From the NCBI GenBank assembly GCA_017465825.1, contig JAFTVI010000024.1:53175-117174 (forward strand): a DNA stretch of 64,000 bases, in the 5' to 3' direction. The notes below the pieces were generated by a model. It made no database searches. It saw only the letters and a list, made by a program, of their open reading frames with translations, and was not told the DNA's origin. Below are positions 17,290-27,400 of the stretch, piece after piece. Positions within the stretch are counted from its first letter, which is position 1; each line of letters starts with the position of its first letter. The position numbers and the translations under genes were made by a program. The DNA is from Clostridia bacterium (GTDB lineage: Bacteria > Bacillota > Clostridia > Oscillospirales > Acutalibacteraceae).

Positions 17290-18075
17290 ATGTTAAAGCT
17301 AACAAGCAGAAATAACGATAAAATCAAGCAGACCGTAAAGCTTTGCGCAGACAGTTCCGAGAGAAAACGTACAGGCTGTTTCTTCCTTGAAGGTCTTCGT
17401 CTTTGCTGTGATGCCGCGCTGAACGGTCATATCGCCGAAACGGTTTTTGTGACGGAGAACGCTCTTGATAATCACGGTGATGAGCTGAAAGTCCTTCTTG
17501 ACAGTGCAAAAGAGGCTTTTGTTATCACAGAGGAGATTTCTTTAAAGCTTTCCGACACAAAAAATCCCCAAGGCGTATTTTGTATATGCAAAACACTTGA
17601 CAAATTCAATAATATTGATAAAATAAAATATAATGGTATATATATCGCTCTCGAGAACGTGCAGACGCCCGGTAATTTAGGTGCGGTTGCAAGAACAGCC
17701 GAGGCACTTGGACTTGACGGTATGATTGTCAGCGGCGGTTGTGACATTTACAATCCCAAGGCATTAAGAGCGGCAATGGGCTCGCTTTTAAGGCTTGACA
17801 TTATCAGCGTTGACGATTTGCCCGCATTTCTCAAAGACTGCGAAAGCAAGGGTATGAAAACCTATGCGGCGGTGCCCGATGCATCTGCTTTACCTGTTAC
17901 TCAGATGGACAGAAGCGGTGGCGTCATCTGCGCTGTGGGCAATGAGGGTAACGGTCTTTCCGAAAAGGTCATTTCCTCCTGTTGCGATTCTATTACCATT
18001 CCTATGAAAGGCAGAGCAGAATCACTCAATGCGGCATCAGCCGCCTGTGTGATAATGTGGGAGATGGTCAGATGA
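17290..18075 (+). CDS. TrmH/SpoU-family RNA ribose 2'-O-methyltransferase
   Basis: The product is 261 residues. The N-terminal substrate-binding domain (RKRTGCFFLEGLRLC) is followed by the SPOUT trefoil-knot domain with three motifs: ALENVQTPGNLGAVARTAEA near residue 125, ICAVGNEGNGLS near 218, and IPMKGRAESLNAASAACVIMWE at the end. It transfers methyl from SAM to a ribose in rRNA or tRNA; the target base is not deducible. The position after rplT is the same as that of ysgA in Bacillus. Its last four bases overlap the dprA start (ATGA). Confidence 0.92.
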   Translation: MLKLTSRNNDKIKQTVKLCADSSERKRTGCFFLEGLRLCCDAALNGHIAETVFVTENALDNHGDELKVLLDSAKEAFVITEEISLKLSDTKNPQGVFCICKTLDKFNNIDKIKYNGIYIALENVQTPGNLGAVARTAEALGLDGMIVSGGCDIYNPKALRAAMGSLLRLDIISVDDLPAFLKDCESKGMKTYAAVPDASALPVTQMDRSGGVICAVGNEGNGLSEKVISSCCDSITIPMKGRAESLNAASAACVIMWEMVR

Positions 18076-19307
18076 AATGTCCTCCCGAATATTGGATATG
18101 GCTGCAACGGACTTTAGGTGCAGGCAAACGGCTTGATAACTTTTTTGCATACTTCGGCAACCCCGTTAATCTTTATGAAGCAGGTCACGCCGAATGGATA
18201 CACTCAGGTGTATTAAGCGCAAAGGACGCACAAAAGCTTGTTCAGTTCAGTCCGTCACAATCATATTCCATAATGAAGGAATGTTTGAATAAAGGCTGGG
18301 AAATAGTCACTTATGACGACGATTGCTATCCCGAAAGACTTCGTGAGCTTGTGAATCCGCCTTGCGTGCTCTATGTCAGCGGTGATAAGAATATTCTCAA
18401 TTATCCCTTAAGCATCGGTATGGTCGGCACCCGTGATGCATCGGATTACGGTCTGAACGTCGCACAGGATATTTCCGCTTCACTTGCAGGTGCAGGAGTT
18501 GTTATTGTCAGCGGCGGCGCATTGGGTGTGGACAGCGCATCTCACAGCGGCGCTGTAATGGCAGGCGGCAAAACCGTTGCCGTGCTCGGTTGCGGTCTCG
18601 GATGTAACTACCTTGCATCAAACGAGCCTCTGCGTCGGCAGATTGCAGAAAACGGCGCTGTGATAAGTGAATTCATCCCGTACACGGAGCCATCCAAGTC
18701 AACGTTCCCTATCCGTAACCGTATAATCTCCGGTATGACTCTTGGTACAGTTGTTATCGAGGCGGGTGAAAAAAGCGGTTCTCTTATTACCGCAAAAGCC
18801 GCCCTTGAACAGGGAAGAGATGTCTTTGCAGTCCCCGGTGATATTACAAATTCCAATCATTTCGGCACTAACAACCTTATAAGGGACGGCGCAAAGTCCG
18901 TTTTCTCGTATATGGACGTGCTGTGTGGGTATATTGATGCATACAGTGAATATATTAATACCGATAAACGCTATATCCCACCAAAAAAGACAGGAATAAA
19001 AGCTGAAAAAGCTCCTGTTGAACGAAAAAACAGGAAAACCGAACAATCTGCTCAGGTGTATGAGCCGCAAACGGTTTCTCCGAAAAAAGAAGAAAATAAA
19101 ATGAAACCCTCTGTTCCCGATTACGCGTCGGAAACCGCAAAGAAAGTGTTTGAATATCTTGATGACGAGGGTATACTTACAGATGAGCTTGTGCAGAAAT
19201 CGGGTCTGCCCGTGCACGAGGTGCTTTCCGCTCTTACCGAGCTTGAAATGTATTCGCTTGCCTGTATGGGAAGCGGCAAAAGATACTATGTAAAATTTTC
19301 TGTTTAG
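18072..19307 (+). CDS. dprA: DNA processing protein DprA (Smf)
   Basis: DprA loads RecA on incoming single-stranded DNA during natural transformation. The start at 18072 overlaps the upstream stop (ATGA) and begins MKCPPEYWIWLQRTLGAG. The 411-residue product has an N-terminal SAM-like domain and the Rossmann DprA domain (GMVGTRDASDYG near residue 117; IVSGGALGVDSASHSGA; NRIISGM; KSGSLITAKAALEQGRDVFAVPG). A Lys/Glu/Pro-rich linker (about 290-345) leads to a winged-helix end (FEYLDDEGILTDELVQKSGLPVHEVLSALTELEM, read in two parts). It sits ahead of topA, as in many Firmicutes. Confidence 0.95.
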   Translation: MKCPPEYWIWLQRTLGAGKRLDNFFAYFGNPVNLYEAGHAEWIHSGVLSAKDAQKLVQFSPSQSYSIMKECLNKGWEIVTYDDDCYPERLRELVNPPCVLYVSGDKNILNYPLSIGMVGTRDASDYGLNVAQDISASLAGAGVVIVSGGALGVDSASHSGAVMAGGKTVAVLGCGLGCNYLASNEPLRRQIAENGAVISEFIPYTEPSKSTFPIRNRIISGMTLGTVVIEAGEKSGSLITAKAALEQGRDVFAVPGDITNSNHFGTNNLIRDGAKSVFSYMDVLCGYIDAYSEYINTDKRYIPPKKTGIKAEKAPVERKNRKTEQSAQVYEPQTVSPKKEENKMKPSVPDYASETAKKVFEYLDDEGILTDELVQKSGLPVHEVLSALTELEMYSLACMGSGKRYYVKFSV

Positions 19308-19317
19308 GATTGATTAT

Positions 19318-21444
19318 ATGTCAAAATTAGTTATTGTGGAGTCACCCACAAAAGCAAACACAATCAAAAAATATCTTGGAAAGGGCTATGAAGTCAAGGC
19401 ATCAATGGGTCACGTGCGTGACCTTTACGCCGCAAAGCTCAGCGTTGATGTAAACAACGATTTTGCGCCCAAGTACGTTATAGTAAAAGGAAAGGAAAAG
19501 CTTGTCAAGGAACTTTCCGATTTAGCAAAGAAAAGTGACGAAGTCTATCTCGCAACTGACCCTGACCGCGAGGGTGAGGCAATATCCTGGCATCTTGCAA
19601 CTCTGCTTGACCTTGATATTGACAAAACAAAGCGAGTTAAATTTAACGAAATCAATAAAAGAAGCGTTGAAGCAGGTATAGCAAAGCCTGAAAAAATAGA
19701 TATGGATCTTGTCAATGCTCAGCAGGCAAGACGTATTCTCGACAGACTTGTCGGCTACCGTTTAAGTCCGTTCATTTCACAGAAAATCAGACGCGGACTT
19801 TCAGCCGGCAGAGTGCAGAGCGTTGCCGTACGTCTTATCGTTGACAGAGAAGAGGAAATCAACGCATTCGTTCCCGAGGAGTATTGGTCAATCACCGCAA
19901 AGCTCACCGCACCCCATTCAAGAAAGGTGTTCAAGGCGGCTTTCACAGGTGATGAAACAGGCAAAGTCAAGCTCGAGAACAAAGAACAGACCGACAGCTA
20001 TCTTTCGCGCCTTGAGGGAGCATCATATACAGTCGATAAAGTAAAAAAAGGCACAAGAAAGAAACAGCCTATGCCTCCCTTTACAACGTCAACCTTACAG
20101 CAGGACGCATCACACAGGCTCGGTTTTACTTCACAGCGCACAATGAAAATTGCGCAGGAGCTTTATGAAGGTATTGACGTTCCCGGTTACGGCTCAATCG
20201 GTCTTATCACTTATATGAGAACTGACTCACTCCGTATATCCGAAGAATCAAGAGACGCAGGTGTTGAATTTATCAAGTCAGCTTACGGCGATAAATATCT
20301 TCCCGAAAAGCCCAGATATTTCAAAACAAAGGGCAGAACACAGGACGGTCACGAGGCTATAAGACCTACCGTTCCCTCGCTTACTCCCGAACAGGCAAAG
20401 GGCGCTCTCACAACAGAGCAGTATAACCTTTATTCGCTTATATGGAAAAGATTTATCGCAAGCCTTATGGAGTGCTGTGTTCAGGATACCGTCAAGGTTG
20501 AAATCAAGGCTGAAAAAGAGGGCACGGACGGCTACTGTATGTTCTCCTCAAGCGGTTATTCCGTAAGATTCGACGGCTTTACAGCTCTTTATCAGACTGC
20601 CGATGAGGATGAGGACAGTGAAACCAATATGCCCGAAATGAAGAGCGGAGATGCTCTTAAATTCCGTGAGCTTCTCCCCGAACAGCATTTCACTCAGCCT
20701 CCCGCAAGATATACCGAAGCATCGCTTATCAAAATGCTTGAGGAAACAGGCGTGGGCAGACCCAGCACGTACGCAACGATCATTTCAACCATTACACACA
20801 GAAGCTATGTTGTAAGAGAGCGCAAGCAGTTAAAGCCCACAGAGCTCGGTTTTGCAACAACAAAGCTTTTAAAAGAGCAGTTCCCCAAAATCGTAAATAC
20901 AAAGTTCACCGCAGGTATGGAAACAAGCCTTGACGAGGTTGAGGCAGGCAATCTTGATTATATTGCAATGCTTCACGAATTCTATGATGAATTTGAAGCA
21001 ACACTTTCAAAGGCAAAAGAATCTATGGCAGGGGTGAAGATTCAGCTTGAAGAGGATATAACCGATGAAATCTGCGAAAAGTGCGGTAAGAATATGGTTA
21101 TAAAAATCGGCAGATTCGGCAAATTCCTTGCCTGTCCCGGTTATCCCGACTGCAAAAATGCAAAGCCTTATATTGAGCGCACTCAGGGCAAATGTCCTGT
21201 ATGCGGCGGCGAGGTTATAGGTAAAAAATCCAAAAAAGGCAACACCTTCTTCGGTTGCGGCAATTATCCCTCCTGTAACTTTATGACCTGGGATACCCCC
21301 ACAGCAGAGGAATGCCCCGAATGCGGGAAAACTCTTTTCAAGAGCAGACGCTCGGTTATAAAGTGCCTTAATGAGGGTTGCGGCTATGAACGCAAGGCAA
21401 CAAGAAGTAAAAAGAACGCAGAAAGTGCAAACGACGATGAATAA
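19318..21444 (+). CDS. topA: DNA topoisomerase I
   Basis: The type IA enzyme relaxes negative supercoils. In its 708 residues the Toprim domain comes first (KLVIVESPTKANTIKKYLG; ATDPDREGEAISWHL), and the catalytic Tyr is in GLITYMRTDSLRIS near residue 300. Three C-terminal four-Cys zinc ribbons follow (CEKCGKNM, CPVCGGEV, CPECGKTL and partners), matching the family length. The stop codon overlaps the trmFO start. It is constitutive housekeeping within the long plus-strand operon. Confidence 0.98.
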   Translation: MSKLVIVESPTKANTIKKYLGKGYEVKASMGHVRDLYAAKLSVDVNNDFAPKYVIVKGKEKLVKELSDLAKKSDEVYLATDPDREGEAISWHLATLLDLDIDKTKRVKFNEINKRSVEAGIAKPEKIDMDLVNAQQARRILDRLVGYRLSPFISQKIRRGLSAGRVQSVAVRLIVDREEEINAFVPEEYWSITAKLTAPHSRKVFKAAFTGDETGKVKLENKEQTDSYLSRLEGASYTVDKVKKGTRKKQPMPPFTTSTLQQDASHRLGFTSQRTMKIAQELYEGIDVPGYGSIGLITYMRTDSLRISEESRDAGVEFIKSAYGDKYLPEKPRYFKTKGRTQDGHEAIRPTVPSLTPEQAKGALTTEQYNLYSLIWKRFIASLMECCVQDTVKVEIKAEKEGTDGYCMFSSSGYSVRFDGFTALYQTADEDEDSETNMPEMKSGDALKFRELLPEQHFTQPPARYTEASLIKMLEETGVGRPSTYATIISTITHRSYVVRERKQLKPTELGFATTKLLKEQFPKIVNTKFTAGMETSLDEVEAGNLDYIAMLHEFYDEFEATLSKAKESMAGVKIQLEEDITDEICEKCGKNMVIKIGRFGKFLACPGYPDCKNAKPYIERTQGKCPVCGGEVIGKKSKKGNTFFGCGNYPSCNFMTWDTPTAEECPECGKTLFKSRRSVIKCLNEGCGYERKATRSKKNAESANDDE

Positions 21445-22744
21445 GGCGGCAGTAATAGGCGGCGGCTTTGCAGGTGTTGAGTGTGCCGCACAGCTTTCAA
21501 AAAGAGGCATAAAGGTTGACCTTTTTGAGATGAAGCCTGTAAGATATTCTCCTGCACACAAATCAGAGAATCTTTGTGAGCTGGTATGCTCCAATTCCTT
21601 TAAGGCTATACGCGTTGAGTCAGCCGCAGGTCTTTTAAAGGCAGAGATGAAAATGCTCGGCAGCGTTACCGTTGACTGCGCAGAAAAATCCGCAGTTCCG
21701 GCAGGCGGCGCGTTGGCTGTTGACAGAGATATTTTCTCCTCTCTTGTAACCGAAAGAATTGCAAATGACGAAAATATCACTATTATCCGCAAGGAGATAA
21801 CAGAAATTCCAACAGGGTATGATGCGGTCGTTATTGCGGCAGGTCCCCTTGTTTCCGATGCTCTTGCAAACAGCATAAAGGAGCTTACGGGCAGTACGTT
21901 TTTAAGCTTTTTCGATGCGGCGGCACCTGTTGTTGAGGCAGACAGCATTGATATGACAAAAGCCTTCTGCCAGTCAAGGTACGACAGAGGCGGCGACGAG
22001 GATTATATCAACTGCCCGATGAACAAAGAGGAGTACGAGAGCTTTTACAACGAGCTTGTCAATGCGGAAATTGCACTGCTTCACGAATTTGATAAAAAGC
22101 ATATATACGAAGGCTGTATGCCTGTTGAGATAATGGCAAAAAGAGGTGCAGATACACTCCGTTTCGGTCCTCTTAAGCCTGTAGGACTGAGAGACCCCAA
22201 CACGGGGCACAGACCCTGGGCGGTGCTTCAGCTGCGCAAAGAAAACAGAGAAGGTACAATGTGCAACCTTGTAGGTTTTCAGACAAACCTTAAATTTCCT
22301 GAACAGAAACGTGTTTTCTCGATGATTCCCGCATTGAAGGATGCCGAATTTGTACGTTACGGCGTAATGCACAGAAACACTTTCCTTGATTCTCCAAGAC
22401 TTCTGGACGGCGACTTCTCTATGAAAGCGCACCCCAAAATCTTCTTTGCAGGGCAGATAACAGGTGTTGAAGGCTATATGGAATCTGCGGCGGCAGGCAT
22501 TATGGCAGGCATCAACGCGGCAAAAAGAATATTGGGTGAAGAAACTGTCATTCTTCCTCAGGAGAATATGATAGGCGCTCTTGCAAGATACATAAGTGAC
22601 AGCTATGTTCAGAATTTTCAGCCTATGGGCGCATCGTTCGGTCTTCTTCCTCCTTTGCCCGGAAAAATCAGGGATAAAAAGGAGCGTTATGCGGCACTTG
22701 CACAGAGAAGTCTGCAGATTTTCTCTACACAAATAATTGATTGA
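21437..22744 (+). CDS. trmFO: Methylenetetrahydrofolate-tRNA (uracil-54-C5-)-methyltransferase
   Basis: TrmFO makes T54 in tRNA using methylenetetrahydrofolate and FAD. The start at 21437 overlaps the end of topA by eight bases and gives the FAD-binding N-terminus NKAAVIGGGFAGVECAAQL. Other family motifs are HKSENLCELVCSNSFKAI, TGHRPWAVLQLRKEN and the C-terminal FAGQITGVEGYMESAAAGI. It is 435 residues, normal length. The topA-trmFO order is conserved in Firmicutes. A longer frame reading back into topA was discarded. Confidence 0.97.
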   Translation: MNKAAVIGGGFAGVECAAQLSKRGIKVDLFEMKPVRYSPAHKSENLCELVCSNSFKAIRVESAAGLLKAEMKMLGSVTVDCAEKSAVPAGGALAVDRDIFSSLVTERIANDENITIIRKEITEIPTGYDAVVIAAGPLVSDALANSIKELTGSTFLSFFDAAAPVVEADSIDMTKAFCQSRYDRGGDEDYINCPMNKEEYESFYNELVNAEIALLHEFDKKHIYEGCMPVEIMAKRGADTLRFGPLKPVGLRDPNTGHRPWAVLQLRKENREGTMCNLVGFQTNLKFPEQKRVFSMIPALKDAEFVRYGVMHRNTFLDSPRLLDGDFSMKAHPKIFFAGQITGVEGYMESAAAGIMAGINAAKRILGEETVILPQENMIGALARYISDSYVQNFQPMGASFGLLPPLPGKIRDKKERYAALAQRSLQIFSTQIID

Positions 22745-22746
22745 AG

Positions 22747-23430
22747 ATGATATATGTGAATACATTTGAAAAGATAATAGGATATACTTTTAAAGATAAA
22801 TCCCTTATACAGACGGCGCTGACACATTCATCATACGCCAACGAAATGCAGGGTAAAATCCCTTTCAACGAGCGTCTTGAATTTCTCGGCGACTCGGTTC
22901 TGGGTATGATAACGGCAGAATATCTGTACAAGAATCATCCCGAAATGCCCGAAGGTCAGCTCACTAAACTCAGAGCTTCTCTCGTTTGTGAAAAATCTTT
23001 GCATAAGTTTGCGGATTCTATCCGTCTTGGTGAATTTATGAGCCTCGGCAAGGGTGAAATCAACACGGGCGGCAGGGAAAGACCTTCCATTCTTGCAGAT
23101 GCTTTTGAATCTGTAATTGCCGCAATCTATCTTGATGCAGGCTTTGAAGAAGCAAAAAAATTCGTTCTTGGCTTTATTTCAAATGCAAGCGTTGAGGATA
23201 ATTCCATTTCCGATTATAAATCTGCTTTGCAGGAGATAATTCAGAAGAATCACGGCGAAATCCTGGAGTATTTTATGGCAGGCGAGTCAGGTCCCGACCA
23301 CGCAAAGACTTTTATTGTTGAGGTTAAGCTCAACAGCAATATTATAGGCACGGGCACAGGCAGAAGTAAAAAACAGGCTGAGCAGATGGCGGCAAAAGAG
23401 GCGTTGCGCCTTATGGGCGTTGACGTATGA
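22747..23430 (+). CDS. rnc: Ribonuclease III
   Basis: This 227-residue RNase III cleaves double-stranded RNA in rRNA maturation and decay of paired RNAs; it would also process a sense/antisense duplex such as the one proposed at 15.7 kb. The catalytic helix NERLEFLGDSVLGMI is near residue 40, the second acidic motif DAFESVIAAIYLD near 110, and a C-terminal dsRNA-binding domain ends in KKQAEQMAAKEALRLM. The ATG at 22747 is preferred over a TTG at 22741 that overlaps the trmFO stop. Confidence 0.97.
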   Translation: MIYVNTFEKIIGYTFKDKSLIQTALTHSSYANEMQGKIPFNERLEFLGDSVLGMITAEYLYKNHPEMPEGQLTKLRASLVCEKSLHKFADSIRLGEFMSLGKGEINTGGRERPSILADAFESVIAAIYLDAGFEEAKKFVLGFISNASVEDNSISDYKSALQEIIQKNHGEILEYFMAGESGPDHAKTFIVEVKLNSNIIGTGTGRSKKQAEQMAAKEALRLMGVDV

Positions 23431-24428
23431 AACACATAAACGTGTCACTTTTTGTGCCTCACGAAGGGTGTCCTCATACCTGCAGTTTCTGTAATCAGCG
23501 CACCATTTCCGGTAAGTCAAAAAAGCTTACAAAAGCGGATATTGATTCCGCCGTTTCAATTGCAATCAAAGGCGAATATGACCGCAGCAACAGCGAAATT
23601 GCATTTTTCGGCGGCAGTTTTACGGCAATAGATAAGGATTATATGGTCTATCTGCTTGAATGTGCATACCCTTATGTAAAGGACGGCTATTTTTCGGGTA
23701 TACGCTGTTCCACCCGTCCTGATGCAATCAATGAGGATATTCTGCAAACTCTCAAACGTTATGGAGTTACAGCAATTGAGCTTGGCGCACAGAGTATGTC
23801 GGACAAGGTTCTTGAATTGAACGAAAGAGGACACACGGCAGAGACTGTTGAAAATGCGTCAAGGCTTATCAAAGATTTCGGCTTTGAGCTTGGTCTGCAG
23901 ATGATGACGGGACTTTACGGCGACGATGACGAAGCCGCAATTATGACCGCAAAAAAAATAATTGCATTAAAGCCTGATACGGTCAGAATCTATCCGACTG
24001 TGGTGCTTGAAAACACAAGACTTGCCGAGCTTTACAAAACGGGCGTATACACTCCTCAGTCCGTTGAACAGGCGGTTGATTTGTGTTCACTGCTTCTTGA
24101 AATGTTCAATGATGCGGATATAAAGGTTATCCGTCTTGGACTTCATTCAGGCGGTAACGTGGAAGACGGCTTTGTTGCAGGAGCTTATCATCCCGCTTTC
24201 AGGGAATTGTGCGAGAGCAGAATTTACCTTAATAAAGTTATTCAGATAATTAGAAATAACAACATCAGCGGCAACGCTGTAATATATGTCAATCCGTCTG
24301 AAATATCCAAAATGACGGGGCAGAAAAAGTCAAATTTATTAAGCCTTGCGGTTCTCGGCGTAAATGCCAAGGTCAAAGGCGATGAGGGACTTTCAAAATA
24401 CGGGGTCCGATTGATTTGCGAGGAATAA
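23427..24428 (+). CDS. Radical SAM protein, Elp3-like
   Basis: The 333-residue protein has a CxxxCxxC cluster motif in GCPHTCSFCNQRTISG (residues 15-22), the FFGGSFTAI glycine-rich SAM motif, and AIELGAQSMSDKVLELNERGHT, as in Elp3/YhcC-type radical SAM enzymes. It lacks an acetyltransferase domain, so it is not a full Elp3. Its reaction is unknown; tRNA modification is a reasonable guess. It overlaps the rnc stop (ATGA) and precedes smc by one base, an order often seen in Clostridia. Confidence 0.85.
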   Translation: MKHINVSLFVPHEGCPHTCSFCNQRTISGKSKKLTKADIDSAVSIAIKGEYDRSNSEIAFFGGSFTAIDKDYMVYLLECAYPYVKDGYFSGIRCSTRPDAINEDILQTLKRYGVTAIELGAQSMSDKVLELNERGHTAETVENASRLIKDFGFELGLQMMTGLYGDDDEAAIMTAKKIIALKPDTVRIYPTVVLENTRLAELYKTGVYTPQSVEQAVDLCSLLLEMFNDADIKVIRLGLHSGGNVEDGFVAGAYHPAFRELCESRIYLNKVIQIIRNNNISGNAVIYVNPSEISKMTGQKKSNLLSLAVLGVNAKVKGDEGLSKYGVRLICEE

Positions 24429-24429
24429 T

Positions 24430-27400
24430 ATGTATTTAAAATCACTTGAAATGCAGGGCTTTAAGTCCTTTCCCGATAAAACTAAGCTTGAATTCGGCAA
24501 GGGTATGACTGCTGTTGTCGGCCCTAACGGTTCGGGAAAAAGTAATATTGCCGACGCCGTAAAATGGGTTCTCGGCGAGCAGTCCACGAAGTCACTCCGA
24601 GGTGCAAAAATGGAGGACGTTGTTTTCAGCGGCACCCGTGCAAGACGTGCACAGGGCTTTGCTGAGGTTACACTCCGTCTTGACAACAGTGACCGCAAGC
24701 TGTCAAAGGACAGCGATGAGGTTGCCGTAACACGCCGTTTTTACCGCTCGGGAGAAAGTGAATATAAAATAAACGGTGAATCCGTGCGTCTGCGTGACAT
24801 TCACGAGCTTTTTATGGATACGGGCCTTGGCCGTGACGGCTATTCTATGGTCAGTCAGGGCAGAATTGAGGATATGGTATCTGCAAAGAGCGAGGACAGA
24901 CGCGAAATGTTTGAAGAGGCGGCAGGTATTTCACATTACCGTTACCGCCGCGCAGATGCTCTCAAGCGTTTGTCGCAGGCAGAGGAAAATCTTTTAAGAC
25001 TGCGTGATATTCTCACAGGTCTTGAGGAGCGTGTAGGTCCTCTTGAAAAGCAGAGCGAAAAGGCACAGAAATTTTTAGCCTTTGCCGCTGAGCGCAAAAA
25101 TCTTGAAATCGGCATCTGGCTCGATATTCTCGAAAAATCCGCTGATCTTATCCGTGAGCAGAGCAACAAATACACCGTAGCTCAGATGCACTATCAGCAG
25201 ATTGAAAAAGATCTTGAAACCATTATCACCTCTTCGGAAGAGGCAGCGGAAAATATAAGAAACATCAATATTGATATTGATAATATATCAAGAAGCATTC
25301 ACTCCACAGAGGAGGAGGTTGCTTCCGTTGAATCGCTTATTGCAGTCAACAAAAACTCTATCAGCCACAACAACGCAACAGTTGAACGTATCGAAAAGGA
25401 AAAAGCTCAGGAGAATATGTCAAGTGCGCAGATAGACGAGCAGATAGAAAAAACAAAAGCATCCATAGAGCAGTTGAACGCTCTTATTGCAGAGAAAAAG
25501 GCATCTGTTGACACGCTTAACGGCACACTCAACTCACTTCGTTCAAGAGATGTTGACGTAGCGGACGAATACGTAAAAATCTCCGATATGCTTGCACAGC
25601 TTGCAAAGTCCCTGTCTGAGGCAAATATCCGTTATTCTGCCGCATCTTCTTCACTTGAAGAAATTGAAAGCAGACGCTTATCCGTTGAGGATGAAATCAA
25701 AGCAAAAGAATCGGAAATCAAAGCTTTGAACGGTGAAGTATCAGCCTGTGAATCGGATGTTGAAGAACACAGACAGAAGATTTCCGAGTTTACGAACACC
25801 GTTTCGGGCTATATGATAAGAGTCAAGTCCAAGGCGCAGAAGCTTGAACAGCACCGTTTTACCGTTGATAAAGCAAAGCTTGACCTTGAACAGAAAAAGA
25901 GCCGTGTGCATATGCTGCAGGAAATGCAGAAGAATATGGACGGCTATCAGGGCAGTGTAAAGGCAGTTATGAAGGCATCCTCAAACGGTCAGCTCAGAGG
26001 TATTCACGGCCCTCTTTCACAGCTAATCAGCGTACCCGATACATATTCTCTTGCTATCGAAACAGCTCTCGGTGCGGCAATTCAGCACATCGTTACCGAA
26101 AACAGCGATAATGCAAAGAAGGCTATGTACTATCTTAAGGATAACAGGCTGGGACGTGCCACATTCTTCCCGATGGATGCATTGAGGAGCAGAGAGCTTC
26201 ACGAAGACGGTCTGGAGGATTGTGACGGCTATATAGACATTGCATCCAATATAGTTAAATATGACAGCAAATATTCAGATATCATCGGCTCCCAGTTGGG
26301 CAAAACAGTAATTGCAGAGGATATTGATTCCGCAGTTGCAATTGCAAAAAAATATAAGCACCGCTTTAAAATCGTTACTCTTGACGGACAGGTTGTAAAT
26401 GCGGGCGGTTCAATGACAGGCGGCTCAAAAATTGAGCATTCGGGATTTTTGTCAAGAGCCAACGAGATTGAACGTCTCATAAGTGAAATTGAAACCGACA
26501 CAGCGGCTGTTGAAGAGCTTGAAAAACAGCTTAAAAAGGTCAAAGAGGATTACAGCGCAGACAATGCGGCTCTTGAGGGTGCAAAGGGCGACCTTATAAG
26601 AGCGCAGGAGGATAAAATCAAGGCGGACAGCGCATTGTCACTTGCTCAGAGCAAGAAGTCCATTGCCGAGAAGGCCTTGAAAGCACTTTCCGATGAAACT
26701 CTTACAGCGGCAGAGCGTGTAAAACAGCTTAAAATCGCAATTGATGAGGCTCAGAAAGAGGCTCAGGCTGTAGAAAAGGAAATGGAATCCTATCGCAAAA
26801 AATCCGATGAATTATCGGGCGACAGGCAGAATCTTTCAGCCGAAAGAGATAAAATCAATGAGCAGATTTCAGCGGTAAATCTTGAAATCGTTGCTTTTAT
26901 GCGTGATATAGAGAATCATACTTCGGGTATTGCCGATCTTGAAGACCGTAAAAACGGTCAGTCGGACAGAATCGGCAAGCTCGACAAGGAAATTGCAGAG
27001 GCTCTTGCAACAAATGAAAAGCTTAATAACCGTATTGCTGAACTTACCGCAAAGTCAGATGAGCTGAGAAAATCCATTGACGATGCAAAGGCAAAAACGG
27101 CGGCTCTTACCGTAAAGCGCGAATTCAGCGAAAAAAGGTCGGCAGAGCTTCGCGTTGAGGAGCGCAGTAAAACGGAAGAAAAAGAAAAGCTTTCCGCAGA
27201 GCTTGTAAGACTTGAGGAAAAGAAAAATTCTCTTGAGGTTCAGCAGGAGGAAACAGAGTCAAAGCTCTTTGAGGAGTATAAGCTCACACGCCGTGAGGCA
27301 ACAGAGCTTGATATTCAGCTTGAGTCCATTCCCGATGCAAAAAAGCGTCTTGCGGAAATCAAAAACAAAATCAAAGCTCTCGGCAGCGTAAACGTTGGTG

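Noticed and set aside
21007-21948. 313-codon minus-strand open frame across topA and trmFO
   Set aside because: Lies wholly antisense to two certain genes and has low-complexity Ala/Thr/Ser composition.
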